Source: Variovorax paradoxus
GTDB lineage: Bacteria > Pseudomonadota > Gammaproteobacteria > Burkholderiales > Burkholderiaceae_C
Length of the DNA stretch: 64,000 nucleotides
Assembly: GCA_016806145.1 (NCBI GenBank)
Contig: CP063166.1
Coordinates: 6,138,001 to 6,202,000, forward strand
Reading direction: 5' to 3'
Position numbers and translations under genes: made by a program. Below are positions 19,976-28,503 of this stretch, piece after piece (the first letter of the stretch is position 1; the number at the start of each line of letters is the position of its first letter). The notes beneath the pieces are model-generated. The model saw only the letters and a program-made list of their open reading frames with translations, searched no databases and was not told where the DNA came from.

Positions 19976-20443
19976 ATGACCGACCTGGACCGCGTCGATC
20001 TCCGGCTTTTGAAGATTCTTCAGGAAGACGGCCGCATCACCAACCTCAAGCTGGCCGAGGCGGTGGCGCTGTCGCCGACGGCGGTGCTCGCGCGCGTGCA
20101 GCGGCTCACGCGCGAGGGCTTCATCCAGGGTTACGAGGCGCGGCTCGACGCCGAGCGGCTGGGCCGCGGCTTCACGGTCTTCGTCGAGGTGCTGCTGGAC
20201 CGCACCACGCCCAACGTGTTCGACCAGTTCAAGGCCGCGGTGCAGGTGCGCGAGGAGATCGTCGAATGCCACATGGTGGCCGGCGGCTTCGATTACCTGC
20301 TGAAGACGCGCATGGCCGACATGGCGGCCTACCGCGACTTCGCGGGCACGGTGCTGTGGCAGCTGCCGGGCGTGCGCGAGACGCGCACCTATGCCGTGAT
20401 GGAGGAAGTGAAGAGCAGCGCGCGGATCCCGCTCGGGATCTGA
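19976..20443 (+). CDS. Lrp/AsnC family regulator, probable proline-responsive activator of putA
   Basis: A 155-residue Lrp-type protein. The N-terminal helix-turn-helix is about residues 5-60 (DLRLLKILQEDGRITNLKLA, then LSPTAVLARVQRLTREGFI). The C-terminal RAM ligand-binding domain includes VFVEVLLD, ECHMVAGGFDYLLKTR and LPGVRETRTY. It is divergently transcribed from putA with 112 nt between them, the usual position of a PutR/BkdR-like regulator that activates proline catabolism when proline is present. The link to putA is inferred from this position. Confidence 0.9.
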   Translation: MTDLDRVDLRLLKILQEDGRITNLKLAEAVALSPTAVLARVQRLTREGFIQGYEARLDAERLGRGFTVFVEVLLDRTTPNVFDQFKAAVQVREEIVECHMVAGGFDYLLKTRMADMAAYRDFAGTVLWQLPGVRETRTYAVMEEVKSSARIPLGI

Positions 20444-20453
20444 GCCTTGCCGC

Positions 20454-21155
20454 TCAGGCCGCCTTCTGCGGGCGGCCGCCGAAGATCGCCGTGCCGATGC
20501 GCACCATCGTGCTGCCCGCGCTGACCGCCGCCTCGAGGTCGGCGCTCATGCCCAGCGACAGGGTGTCGAGCGCGATGCCGGCGCCGCGGATTTCATCGAA
20601 CAGCGCCTTCGCGCGCAGGAACAGCGCGCGCTGGGCCTCGAAATCGGGCGCCGGTTCGGGGATCGCCATGAGCCCGCGCAGCACCAGCTGTGGCAACGCC
20701 GCCACAGCGCGCGCCAGCGGCAGAGCCTCCTCGGGCGTGACGCCGGACTTGTTGGCGCCGCCGTCGACGTTGACCTGCAGGCAGACCTGCAGCGGCGGCA
20801 GGTGGGCCGGGCGCTGGGCCGAGAGCCGCTCGGCGATCTTCAGCCGGTCGATGCCGTGCACCCAGTCGAACTGCTCGGCCACGGGCCGCGTCTTGTTGCT
20901 CTGCAGGGGGCCGATGCAGTGCCATTCGAGGCCGGCGCGCAGGTCGGCCAGCGCGGCGATCTTGTCCAGGCCTTCCTGCACGTAGTTCTCGCCGAAGGCC
21001 GCCTGGCCGGCGGCATGCGCCTCGCGCACCGCCTCGGGCCCGAAGGTCTTCGATACCGCCAGCAGCCGCACCGCGCCGGGGTCGCGGCCGGCGTCGGCGC
21101 AGGCCTTCGCGATCCGCTGTCGCACATGCTGGAGGTCGTCGCCAATCATCGTCAT
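20454..21155 (-). CDS. yggS: YggS/PROSC family pyridoxal phosphate-binding protein
   Basis: A 233-residue PLP homeostasis protein with an alanine-racemase-like barrel but no known catalytic activity. The PLP lysine lies in LLAVSKTFG. Other family blocks are FGENYVQEGLDKI, WHCIGPLQSNK, CLQVNVDGGANKSG, and the phosphate-binding LSLGMSADLEAAV with GSTMVRIGTAIFG. It starts at ATG 21153-21155 or the ATG two codons later. It is divergent from pilT, a common arrangement in betaproteobacteria where yggS neighbours type IV pilus genes. Confidence 0.94.
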   Translation of the reverse strand: MTMIGDDLQHVRQRIAKACADAGRDPGAVRLLAVSKTFGPEAVREAHAAGQAAFGENYVQEGLDKIAALADLRAGLEWHCIGPLQSNKTRPVAEQFDWVHGIDRLKIAERLSAQRPAHLPPLQVCLQVNVDGGANKSGVTPEEALPLARAVAALPQLVLRGLMAIPEPAPDFEAQRALFLRAKALFDEIRGAGIALDTLSLGMSADLEAAVSAGSTMVRIGTAIFGGRPQKAA

Positions 21156-21206
21156 AATCGTCCAAATTCGTATCAAAACGTCACCGAAACCCGATCGAGG
21201 AGCCCC

Positions 21207-22250
21207 GTGGACATCACCCAACTGCTCGCGTTCAGCGTCAAGAACAAGGCTTCCGACCTGCATCTGTCGGCCGGCCTGCCGCCGATGATCCGCGTTCACG
21301 GCGATGTGCGCCGCATCAATGTCGATGCGCTGGACCACAAGGCGGTGCACGCCATGGTCTACGACATCATGAGCGACACCCACCGCAAGCACTACGAAGA
21401 GTTCCTGGAGGTCGACTTCTCGTTCGAGATCGACGGCCTGGCGCGCTTCCGGGTCAACGCCTTCAACCAGGCGCGCGGGGCGGCCGCGGTGTTCCGGACC
21501 ATTCCCTCGAAGATCCTCACGCTCGAGCAGCTGAATGCACCCAAGATTTTCGGCGAACTCGCGCTCAAGCCGCGCGGCCTGGTGCTGGTAACCGGTCCCA
21601 CGGGCTCGGGCAAGTCGACCACGCTGGCCGCGATGATCAACTACCTCAACGAGAACGAGTACGGCCACATCCTCACGGTCGAGGACCCGATCGAGTTCGT
21701 GCACGAGTCGAAGAAGTGCCTGATCAACCAGCGCGAGGTCGGGCCGATGACCCTGTCGTTCTCGAACGCGCTGCGCTCGGCGCTGCGCGAGGACCCCGAC
21801 GCCATCCTGGTCGGCGAGTTGCGCGACCTCGAGACCATCCGCCTCGCGATGACCGCGGCCGAAACCGGCCACCTGGTGTTCGGCACCCTGCACACCTCGT
21901 CGGCCGCCAAGACCATCGACCGGATCATCGACGTGTTCCCGGGCGAGGAGAAGGAGATGATCCGCGCCATGCTGTCGGAGTCGCTGCAGGCGGTGATCTC
22001 GCAGACCCTGTGCAAGACCAAGGACGGCATGGGCCGCGTGGCGGCGCACGAGATCATGCTGGGCACCTCGGCCATCCGCAACCTGATCCGCGAGGCCAAG
22101 GTGGCGCAGATGTACTCCACGATCCAGACCGGCCAGGGCCAGGGCATGCAGACGCTGGACCAGAACCTCACGGACCTGGTGCGGCGCAATACGATCTCCG
22201 CCGCGGAAGCCCGCAGCAAAGCGAAGATTCCCGAGAATTTCCCCGGCTGA
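21207..22250 (+). CDS. pilT: Type IV pilus retraction ATPase PilT
   Basis: Cytoplasmic hexameric ATPase that drives pilus retraction and twitching. In 347 residues it shows Walker A GPTGSGKST at 130-138, the Asp box VEDPIEFVH, Walker B DAILVGELRD, and the His box TGHLVFGTLHTSSAAKT. The C-terminal AIRNLIREAK motif, needed for PilT retraction, is also seen. The start is GTG at 21207 after GAGGAG. The pilU gene follows after 23 nt. Confidence 0.96.
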   Translation: MDITQLLAFSVKNKASDLHLSAGLPPMIRVHGDVRRINVDALDHKAVHAMVYDIMSDTHRKHYEEFLEVDFSFEIDGLARFRVNAFNQARGAAAVFRTIPSKILTLEQLNAPKIFGELALKPRGLVLVTGPTGSGKSTTLAAMINYLNENEYGHILTVEDPIEFVHESKKCLINQREVGPMTLSFSNALRSALREDPDAILVGELRDLETIRLAMTAAETGHLVFGTLHTSSAAKTIDRIIDVFPGEEKEMIRAMLSESLQAVISQTLCKTKDGMGRVAAHEIMLGTSAIRNLIREAKVAQMYSTIQTGQGQGMQTLDQNLTDLVRRNTISAAEARSKAKIPENFPG

Positions 22251-22273
22251 ACCCTGCCCTCCGGAGCCCCATC

Positions 22274-23410
22274 ATGGAACGCGATCAAGCCAGCCAGTTC
22301 ATCAACGACCTGCTCAAGCTCATGGTGAGCCGCAACGGCAGCGACCTGTTCATCACGGCCGACTTCCCGCCCGCGATCAAGGTCGACGGCAAGGTCACCA
22401 AGGTCTCGCAGCAGGCGCTGGGCGCGCAGCACACGCTGGCGCTCACGCGCTCGGTGATGAACGACCGCCAGACGGCCGAGTTCGAGCGCACCAAGGAGTG
22501 CAACTTCGCGATCTCGCCGACCGGCATCGGCCGCTTCCGCGTCAACGCCTTCGTGCAGCAGGGCAAGGTCGGCATGGTGCTGCGGACCATCCCGGCCAAG
22601 CTGCCGACCATCGACGACCTGGGCATGCCGCAGGTGCTCAAGGACGTGTCGATGACCAAGCGCGGCCTGTGCATCCTGGTGGGCGCCACCGGCTCGGGCA
22701 AGTCGACCACGCTGGCCGCGATGATCGACTGGCGCAACGAGAACTCCTTCGGCCACATCGTCACGGTGGAGGACCCAGTGGAGTTCGTGCATCCGCACAA
22801 GAACTGCGTGGTGACGCAGCGCGAGGTGGGCATCGACACCGACAGCTGGGAGGCGGCGCTCAAGAACACGCTGCGCCAGGCGCCCGACGTGATCCTGATG
22901 GGCGAGATCCGCGACCGCGAGACCATGGAGCACGCGGTGGCCTTCGCCGAGACCGGCCACCTGTGCATGGCCACGCTGCACGCCAACAGCGCCAACCAGG
23001 CGCTCGACCGGATCATCAACTTCTTCCCCGAGGAGCGCCGCGCGCAGCTCCTGATGGACCTGTCGCTGAACCTGCGCTCGCTGGTCTCGCAGCGCCTGGT
23101 GCCGACCGAGGACGGCCTGGGCCGCGTGGCGGCGGTCGAGATCCTGCTGAACACGCCGCTGATCTCCGACCTGATCTTCAAGGGCGAGGTCGGCGAGATC
23201 AAGGAGATCATGAAGAAGAGCCGCAACCTCGGCATGCAGACCTTCGACCAGGCGCTGTTCGACCTGTTCGAGGCCCATGCGATCAGCTTCGAGGATGCGC
23301 TGCGCAATGCCGACTCGGCCAACGACCTGCGGCTGCAGATCAAGCTCAACAGCCAACGCGCGCGCAGCACCGACCTGGCCGCGGGCACGGAGCACTTCGC
23401 GATCGTCTGA
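22274..23410 (+). CDS. pilU: PilT-dependent retraction ATPase PilU
   Basis: A 378-residue paralogue of PilT that assists retraction in complex with it. It shows Walker A GATGSGKST near residue 136, VEDPVEFVHPHKNC, Walker B DVILMGEIRD and the His box TGHLCMATLHANSANQA. Compared with PilT it has the longer C-terminus usual for PilU. The ATG follows GGAG in the 23-nt gap after pilT, so the two form an operon. A palindromic extragenic repeat follows 8 nt after the stop. Confidence 0.95.
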   Translation: MERDQASQFINDLLKLMVSRNGSDLFITADFPPAIKVDGKVTKVSQQALGAQHTLALTRSVMNDRQTAEFERTKECNFAISPTGIGRFRVNAFVQQGKVGMVLRTIPAKLPTIDDLGMPQVLKDVSMTKRGLCILVGATGSGKSTTLAAMIDWRNENSFGHIVTVEDPVEFVHPHKNCVVTQREVGIDTDSWEAALKNTLRQAPDVILMGEIRDRETMEHAVAFAETGHLCMATLHANSANQALDRIINFFPEERRAQLLMDLSLNLRSLVSQRLVPTEDGLGRVAAVEILLNTPLISDLIFKGEVGEIKEIMKKSRNLGMQTFDQALFDLFEAHAISFEDALRNADSANDLRLQIKLNSQRARSTDLAAGTEHFAIV

Positions 23411-23418
23411 ATTCGGGA

Positions 23419-23545
23419 GCGGACCGCCGAACGTAGAAGGAAGACCAAAGAGCGCAGAAGTCGCAGAAAAGAATCTTCAAAATTCTTCCTGCCTTCTTCC
23501 GCGACTTTCGCGAGACCTTCGCGCCCTCTGCGTTCGGCTGTCCGC
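23419..23545. repeat. Extragenic palindromic repeat family A, copy 1
   Basis: A 127-nt imperfect palindrome between the convergent pilU and MFS genes. Its ends GCGGACCGCCGAACG and CGTTCGGCTGTCCGC are complementary except for one base. The middle contains AATCTTC/GAATT-rich sequence. It shares order and motif content (CGCAGA, CGCGA, ACCTTCGCG, CTCTGCG, GGCTGTCCGC) with copies at 48904 and 61334. It may act as a bidirectional terminator here. Confidence 0.7.
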
Positions 23546-23556
23546 TTCCGCTTCGG

Positions 23557-25086
23557 TCAGTCGATCTGCCGCTGCCAGGCGGCGAACACGCCCGCCGCGA
23601 GCGCGACCACCGCGATCGCCGTGAAGCCGTCGAGCGAGGCCATGAAGGTGGCCTGCTGCTCGAGCGTGCGCCACAGGGTGCCGAGCGCCATGGCATGCGC
23701 CTCGCCGGCCGCATGGCCGAGCGCCGCGAAACTCCGCGTCAGCCCGTCGAGCGCCTGCATGAAGCCCACGTTGCCGGGGTTGGCCGATTCGGCGAGCCGG
23801 TGCTGCTGCAGCGCGATCACGCTCGAGGTGGCGAAGGAGATCGCGAGCTGCCGCACCAGGTTCTTGAGCCGGTAGCCGTGCGCGAAGTCTTCGGCCGCGA
23901 AGGGCCGGAAGGTGAGGTTCGCGACCGGCAGCACCACGAACAGCATCAGCAGGCCGCGCAGCAGCAGCGGGCCGACCAGCGCCTCGCGCCCCGACTGCGG
24001 CGTGACGCGCGCGAGCCAGGCGGACGCCAGCGCGGCGATCGCGAAGCCCGCGACGATCAGCCACTTCTTGCGCGCGAGGCGCGCCGAATAGCGCAGGTAG
24101 ACGAACACCAGCAGCCCGGTGGCGAGCGACATCGCGCCCGTGAAGTAACCGGTGTTGCCCACGCTGAAGCCGAGCCCGCCTTCCATCAGCCGCGGCAGCA
24201 GGTAGCTGAAGCCGGTCGACAGGTAGTAGTAGACGACGTAGAGCGCGAGCCCGACGCGAAAGCCCGGCTGCCGCAGCGCATGCAGCCGCACCAGCGGCGC
24301 GGGATGGTGCCACTGGTGCCAGCCGAACCAGGCGAGCCCCGCGAGGCCGGCCAGCGCCAGCCCGACGAGCGCGGGCGAACCGGTGAAGAGTTCGAAGTGG
24401 GTGCGCGTGAGCACCACCTGCAGCGCCGCCTGCGCGAGCGCGAACACCAGGTAGGGCGCATGATGCGGCGCGGTGCGCTCGTGCGGCTCGACATCGCCGA
24501 GGTCGGGCAGCGCCCACAGCACCAGCAGGCCGATCGACACCGCCACCGGCACGGTGCTGCCGAACAGCCAGCGCCAGTCGAAGTTCGAGACCAGGAAGGC
24601 GCCGGCCACAGGCGCCAGCGCGCCGCCGAAGACGATCAGCACCATGAAGGCCTTGAGCGCCCTGGCGCGGCGCTCGGCCGGCATGCCGATCTGGATCAGG
24701 ATGCGGCAGGCGCCGAGCATCGGCCCGACGAAGTAGCCCTGCATGCCGCGCGCCAGCGCAAGCTGGGTGGCGCTGTCGGACCAGGCGGCGCCGAGGCCGC
24801 CCGCGGCGAAGGCGAACATGCACAGCGCGAGGTAGCGGCGATAGCCGAGCCGCTCGATCCACGCATGCTGCTGCAGGATGCCGAGCACCGCGCCCAGCGC
24901 GTAGGCGCTCGAGGCCCACACCAGTTCGTCGGGCGAGGCGTTGACGCCGCCGGCGATGTAGCTGGCGAAAAACGCGAACAGCGCGTTGTCGAAATAGTCG
25001 ACCGCCGTGACCAGCCCGATCGCCCAGGGCATCCACGCCACGGCCGAGAGGCCGCGCGGATGCCGGGCGAGGGCCGGTGCGTTCAC
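23557..25086 (-). CDS. MFS transporter, DHA2 (EmrB/QacA) type
   Basis: A 509-residue inner membrane protein with about 14 hydrophobic segments, the size and topology of the 14-helix DHA2 drug:proton antiporters. A motif-C-like stretch is seen (LIVFGGALAPVAGAFL), as is the DWRWLF motif (SNFDWRWLFGSTVPV). The start is GTG at 25084-25086, overlapping the MerR stop by 4 nt (GTGA), so regulator and pump are co-translated. Substrate unknown; the MerR partner suggests induction by the exported compound. Confidence 0.85.
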   Translation of the reverse strand: MNAPALARHPRGLSAVAWMPWAIGLVTAVDYFDNALFAFFASYIAGGVNASPDELVWASSAYALGAVLGILQQHAWIERLGYRRYLALCMFAFAAGGLGAAWSDSATQLALARGMQGYFVGPMLGACRILIQIGMPAERRARALKAFMVLIVFGGALAPVAGAFLVSNFDWRWLFGSTVPVAVSIGLLVLWALPDLGDVEPHERTAPHHAPYLVFALAQAALQVVLTRTHFELFTGSPALVGLALAGLAGLAWFGWHQWHHPAPLVRLHALRQPGFRVGLALYVVYYYLSTGFSYLLPRLMEGGLGFSVGNTGYFTGAMSLATGLLVFVYLRYSARLARKKWLIVAGFAIAALASAWLARVTPQSGREALVGPLLLRGLLMLFVVLPVANLTFRPFAAEDFAHGYRLKNLVRQLAISFATSSVIALQQHRLAESANPGNVGFMQALDGLTRSFAALGHAAGEAHAMALGTLWRTLEQQATFMASLDGFTAIAVVALAAGVFAAWQRQID

Positions 25087-25568
25087 GGCGCCGGCCGCTC
25101 CGCGCGCCGCTGCGCGAGGGCCTCTTCCACCGGTTCGCCGGCCAGGCGGCGCTCGACGTAGTCGAGGTCGCGGCGCAGCTGGGCCTGCAGGGCCGCGGCT
25201 TCCTTGAGCTCGCGCCGCACCTGGGCCACGCGGGTGTCGAGCGTGGCGAGCTGCGCGCCCAGGGTCTCGCGCAGCGACTTGAGCGAGGCATTCGACAGCC
25301 GCGGGCGACCGCCCTCGGCCGGCGCCTCCATCGGCTGGCGCAGCATCTCGGTGATGGTGGTGAGCGAGAAGCCCAGCGAACGCATGCGCAGCACGCGCGC
25401 GAGCCGCTCGAGGTCGGCCGGTTCGTAGAGCCGGTAGCGGCCCTCGCTGCGCACCGGCACCACGATGCCCAGTTCCTCGTAGTACTTGAGCGTGCGCGGC
25501 GTCACGCCGAGCTGCGCCGCGGCATCGCGAACGGTGAGGGACTTGGGCGGGGGGGCCGGGGAGCTCAT
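25083..25568 (-). CDS. MerR family transcriptional regulator
   Basis: A 161-residue MerR-type regulator with an N-terminal winged helix (LTVRDAAAQLGVTPRTLKYY, then GRYRLYEPADLERLARVL). A coiled coil follows from about residue 95 (LKSLRETLGAQLATLDTRVA). It has no cysteine cluster for metal or [2Fe-2S] binding, so it is probably not a metal or redox sensor. It is translationally coupled to the DHA2 pump downstream. A near-perfect 24-nt palindrome 17 nt upstream of its start is the likely autoregulatory operator. Confidence 0.9.
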   Translation of the reverse strand: MSSPAPPPKSLTVRDAAAQLGVTPRTLKYYEELGIVVPVRSEGRYRLYEPADLERLARVLRMRSLGFSLTTITEMLRQPMEAPAEGGRPRLSNASLKSLRETLGAQLATLDTRVAQVRRELKEAAALQAQLRRDLDYVERRLAGEPVEEALAQRRAERPAP

Positions 25569-25584
25569 GGGGCGATTCTACTCC

Positions 25585-25608
25585 AACGTGTACGTTCACG
25601 TACATGTT
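25585..25608. promoter_or_regulatory. MerR-type operator, TGTACGT-TC-ACGTACA
   Basis: TGTACGT-TC-ACGTACA is a perfect 7-2-7 palindrome. Extended by AAC...GTT outside one mismatch it spans 24 nt. It lies immediately upstream of the MerR start and resembles the ACGT-NN-ACGT core known for LiuR-like MerR regulators. It could also affect the divergent dehydrogenase gene at 25673. Confidence 0.65.
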
Positions 25609-25672
25609 CGGGCCGGCACGGCCATGTCCCCCAGGGTGCGGGCTGTCGCCGAATGGCTTTAAGCTCGGGCCC

Positions 25673-26581
25673 ATGAGCAGCATCAACTCCCGCACCTACG
25701 AATCCACTCCCGCGCAGACGGTGGCCTTCCTGGGCCTCGGCGTCATGGGCGGGCCGATGGCCGGCCACCTGGCCAAGGCCGGCCACAGCGTCACGGTCTA
25801 CAACCGCACCGAGGCCAAGGCCCGGGCCTGGGTCGACGAGTTCGGCGCCCCCGGCCGCCATGCCGCCACGCCGCGCGAAGCGGTGGCCGGCGCCACCATC
25901 GTGTTCTGCTGCGTCGGCAACGACGACGACCTGCGCTCGGTGGTGCTCGGCGACGACGGCGCCTTCGCCGGCATGGCGAAGGGCGCGGTCTTCGTCGACC
26001 ACACGACCGCCTCGGCCGACGTGGCGCGCGAACTCTCCAAGGCCGCGCTCGAGCGCGGCCTGCAGTTCATCGACGCGCCGGTGTCGGGCGGCCAGGCCGG
26101 CGCCCAGAACGGCGCGCTCACCGTGATGTGCGGCGGCGACGCGGCCGCCTTCGACCGCATCAAGCCGGTGGCCGCGGCCTTCGCGCGCGCGGTCACGCTG
26201 CTCGGCGAGAGCGGCGCGGGCCAGCTCGCGAAGATGGTCAACCAGATCGCGATCGCGGGCCTGGTGCAGGGCCTGTCGGAAGCCATCGCCTTCGGCCAGC
26301 GCGCGGGGCTCGACATGCAGGCGGTGCTCGAGGTCATCGGCAAGGGCGCCGCCCAGAGCTGGCAGATGGACAACCGTGGCAAGACCATGATCCAGGGCAA
26401 GTTCGACTTCGGCTTCGCGGTCGACTGGATGCGCAAGGACCTGGGCCTGGTGCTCGACGAGGCCAAGCGCAACGGCGCGCGCGTGCCCGTGACCGCGCTG
26501 GTCGACCAGTTCTATGCCGACGTGCAGCAGTCGGGCGGCCAGCGCTGGGACACCTCGAGCCTGATCACGCGGCTGAAGTGA
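25673..26581 (+). CDS. 3-hydroxyisobutyrate dehydrogenase-family NAD(P)-dependent oxidoreductase
   Basis: A 302-residue beta-hydroxyacid dehydrogenase. The Rossmann motif is GLGVMGGPMAGHLAKAGH, with NRT after the second strand suggesting NADP preference. The substrate loop is DAPVSGGQAGAQNG and the catalytic lysine lies in GQLAKMVNQI. The C-terminal helix KDLGLVLDEAK is family-typical. Candidates are 3-hydroxyisobutyrate, tartronate semialdehyde or succinic semialdehyde as substrate; the sequence does not decide. The ATG at 25673 gives the usual length. It ends at a strong terminator and is divergent from the MerR gene. Confidence 0.88.
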   Translation: MSSINSRTYESTPAQTVAFLGLGVMGGPMAGHLAKAGHSVTVYNRTEAKARAWVDEFGAPGRHAATPREAVAGATIVFCCVGNDDDLRSVVLGDDGAFAGMAKGAVFVDHTTASADVARELSKAALERGLQFIDAPVSGGQAGAQNGALTVMCGGDAAAFDRIKPVAAAFARAVTLLGESGAGQLAKMVNQIAIAGLVQGLSEAIAFGQRAGLDMQAVLEVIGKGAAQSWQMDNRGKTMIQGKFDFGFAVDWMRKDLGLVLDEAKRNGARVPVTALVDQFYADVQQSGGQRWDTSSLITRLK

Positions 26582-26603
26582 CGACGCACACCCCGTGAAT
26601 GAC

Positions 26604-26631
26604 AAAGGCCCCTGAACGGGGCCTTTCTTAT
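26604..26631 (+). terminator. Rho-independent terminator
   Basis: AAAGGCCCC-TGAAC-GGGGCCTTT followed by CTTATT lies 22 nt after the dehydrogenase stop. The A-rich 5' side lets it also work for the convergent BON-domain gene, which ends at 26654. Confidence 0.85.
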
Positions 26632-26653
26632 TCGGGGCATCAAGAGAGACGCT

Positions 26654-27445
26654 TCAGCGGATCGGGCTGGTCGTCACGCCACCGGCCGGCGCGGGCGCCG
26701 GTGCCGCATTCGGCAGCGGCTCCATCGGCGGCAGCGGCACGCGCGAGGAGGTGCCGGGCTGCGGCTGCGAGGCCGGCGCCACGGGCGCGGGCGTGGAGAC
26801 GCCGGTGCCGCCGCGCTGGGCGCCGCTCAGGTCGGCCTCGCTCACCACCTCGACCACGCGCACCACCTTCTGCACGCCGGTCACGCTGCGCACCACCTCG
26901 GTCGCGCGGTCGGTCTCGCGGCGCGTGGCGATGCCCATCAGGTAGACCGTGCCGCGTTCGGTCACGACCTTGAAGGAGTTGGCGAAGATGTCCTTGGCAT
27001 CGAGCAGCGAGGCCTTGACCTTGCCGGTGATGTAGAGGTCGTTGGAGCGGTCCTGGAAGGTGCTGGGCGCGCCCAGCGTGATTTCGTTGACCACCGAGCG
27101 CACGTTCTCGGCGCCGCGCACCACGTCCTCGACGCGGCGGCGATCGGCCTCGTTGCCCACCGCGCCGGTCAAGAGCACCTGGCGGTTGTAGCTGGTCACG
27201 CTGACGTACATCTGGTCGTTGGCGATGTCGCGCACGCGGGCCGCGGCGCGCAGCTCGATGCCCTGGTCGTCGAGCTGGGCGCCCGAGCTGCGGCGGTCGG
27301 TCGCCACCATGCCCACGCCCACCGCCGCCGCGCCGCCGACCACCAGCGGCACGCAGGCCGAGAGGCCCGCGACCAATGCCGCGCCCGAGGCGAGTGCGAG
27401 AACGAGGCGGTGCATGGCGCGAGGCGTCGAGGCGGTCTTCTGCAT
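26654..27445 (-). CDS. dolP: Dual BON-domain outer membrane lipoprotein, DolP-like
   Basis: A 263-residue lipoprotein. The signal peptide ends in the lipobox GLSAC (Cys31). Two BON domains follow: about 67-130 (VTSYNRQVLLTGAVGNEADRRRVEDVV) and 140-205 (FKVVTERGTVYLMGIATRRETDRATEVV). BON domains bind phospholipid; E. coli DolP acts in outer membrane integrity at the division site. A Pro/Ala/Ser-rich extension from about 212 makes it longer than E. coli DolP. It lies downstream of a DiaA-like gene, as in E. coli. Confidence 0.88.
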   Translation of the reverse strand: MQKTASTPRAMHRLVLALASGAALVAGLSACVPLVVGGAAAVGVGMVATDRRSSGAQLDDQGIELRAAARVRDIANDQMYVSVTSYNRQVLLTGAVGNEADRRRVEDVVRGAENVRSVVNEITLGAPSTFQDRSNDLYITGKVKASLLDAKDIFANSFKVVTERGTVYLMGIATRRETDRATEVVRSVTGVQKVVRVVEVVSEADLSGAQRGGTGVSTPAPVAPASQPQPGTSSRVPLPPMEPLPNAAPAPAPAGGVTTSPIR

Positions 27446-27566
27446 GTGTGATTCCCTGGAATGGAGGTGCGAGACGGGCGCTGCGCGAGGCCCTGGCCCG
27501 GGTTCGCGGCGAGTTTAGCCCAGCGGATTTGCCGCTCCGTTACGGCTTGTTGGTAGAAACGGAGAA

Positions 27567-27625
27567 GGCGCCGGAGTTCCCGCGCGGGCGCACCGGCGCC
27601 TGTGGGAGGCGGCCTACGCCGCCTC
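27567..27625. terminator. Two consecutive hairpins between diaA and dolP
   Basis: GGCGCCGG...CCGGCGCC (27567-27600) and GAGGCGGC-CTAC-GCCGCCTC (27606-27625) lie in the 195-nt gap after the DiaA-like gene on the minus strand. Both stems are perfect 8-mers but lack T-runs. They may attenuate transcription into dolP or stabilise the upstream mRNA. Confidence 0.45.
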
Positions 27626-27640
27626 TGCGCACTCGTGGCC

Positions 27641-28285
27641 TCAGCTCGACGGCGACAGCACGTCGCTGTCGGGATCGCCGAGCAGCTGCGCGTCCACGCC
27701 GTCGCACAGGCAATGCAGCGCGAGCAGGTGGATCTCGTGGATGCGCGCGCCGCGCTCGTGCGGCACGCTGATCTGCACGTCGGTCTCGCGCAGCGCGCGG
27801 CCGATCACGCCGCCCGTGCCCGGCGCGGCCGAGGCGCCCGCGTTGGCATTGCCGAGCAGCGCCACCACGGTCATGTCGCGCTCGTGCGCGGCATGCACCG
27901 CCGCGAGCACCGGGGCCGACTGGCCGCTGACGCTGAGCGCGAGCAGCACGTCGCCGGCCTGGCCGAGCGCGCGCACCTGGCGCGCGAAGCGGTCGCCGTC
28001 GACGGCATTCGCGCCGTCGGCCGCGGGATCGGTGCTGTCGCCGGGCAGCGCGATGGCCGCGAGCTCGGGCCGCTCGCGCTCGAAGCGGCCGACGAACTGC
28101 GAGGCGAACTGCGTGGCCAGCAGGCCCGACACGCCCGACCCGCAGGCCAGCACCTTGCCGCCGCTGGTCACGCACGCCAGGATCGCCTGCATCGCCTGCG
28201 AAATGGGTTTGCTCAGAACCGGGCCGGCCTGGTACTTGAGGTCGGCACTGTCGATGAAGTGCTGCTGAATCCGTTGCTCGAGCAT
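27641..28285 (-). CDS. diaA: SIS-domain protein, DiaA/GmhA family
   Basis: A 214-residue sugar isomerase (SIS) fold protein: KVLACGSGVSGLLATQFASQF near the N-terminus, then VLLALSVSGQSAPVLAAV and a family-typical EIHLLALHCLCDGVD end. DiaA in E. coli forms tetramers that bind DnaA and time replication initiation. GmhA is a sedoheptulose-7-phosphate isomerase of the same fold. The neighbourhood (yraN and rsmI on one side, dolP on the other) matches diaA rather than a heptose locus. The function is therefore inferred from context. Confidence 0.85.
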   Translation of the reverse strand: MLEQRIQQHFIDSADLKYQAGPVLSKPISQAMQAILACVTSGGKVLACGSGVSGLLATQFASQFVGRFERERPELAAIALPGDSTDPAADGANAVDGDRFARQVRALGQAGDVLLALSVSGQSAPVLAAVHAAHERDMTVVALLGNANAGASAAPGTGGVIGRALRETDVQISVPHERGARIHEIHLLALHCLCDGVDAQLLGDPDSDVLSPSS

Positions 28286-28380
28286 GGGGCGGGATGATAA
28301 CTGCGGGGATGCAGCGAAAGACCCCGCGCTGTGATCCGCCCTACACCTTCGCGCATCGCGCGCCGGTGCGCGGGCCGCTC

Positions 28381-28503
28381 ACAAGGTGTGAAGAAACCGT
28401 AGCGAGCGCCCCGAGGTCGCGCCGAGGACCGCAGCCGTACTCACGTACGGTGAGGACCGCAGGTGCGAGATCGGGGCGCGCAGTAGGTTTATTCACACCT
28501 TGT
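28381..28503. repeat. 123-nt long imperfect palindrome
   Basis: ACAAGGTGTGAA and TTCACACCTTGT form perfect 12-bp ends. Inside, AAACC/GGTTT, GCGCCCCGA/TCGGGGCGC and CCGTAC-TCAC-GTACGG are also symmetric around 28442. Two direct copies of GAGGACCGCAG flank the central hairpin. The right end touches the yraN stop codon. The shape and its symmetry suggest an extragenic repeat or miniature element; as RNA it would fold into one long stem between yraN and diaA. Confidence 0.75.

Noticed and set aside
28381-28503. CRISPR-like array suggested by the repeated GAGGACCGCAG units
   Set aside because: Only two units, placed symmetrically within one palindrome, with no spacers and no cas genes.
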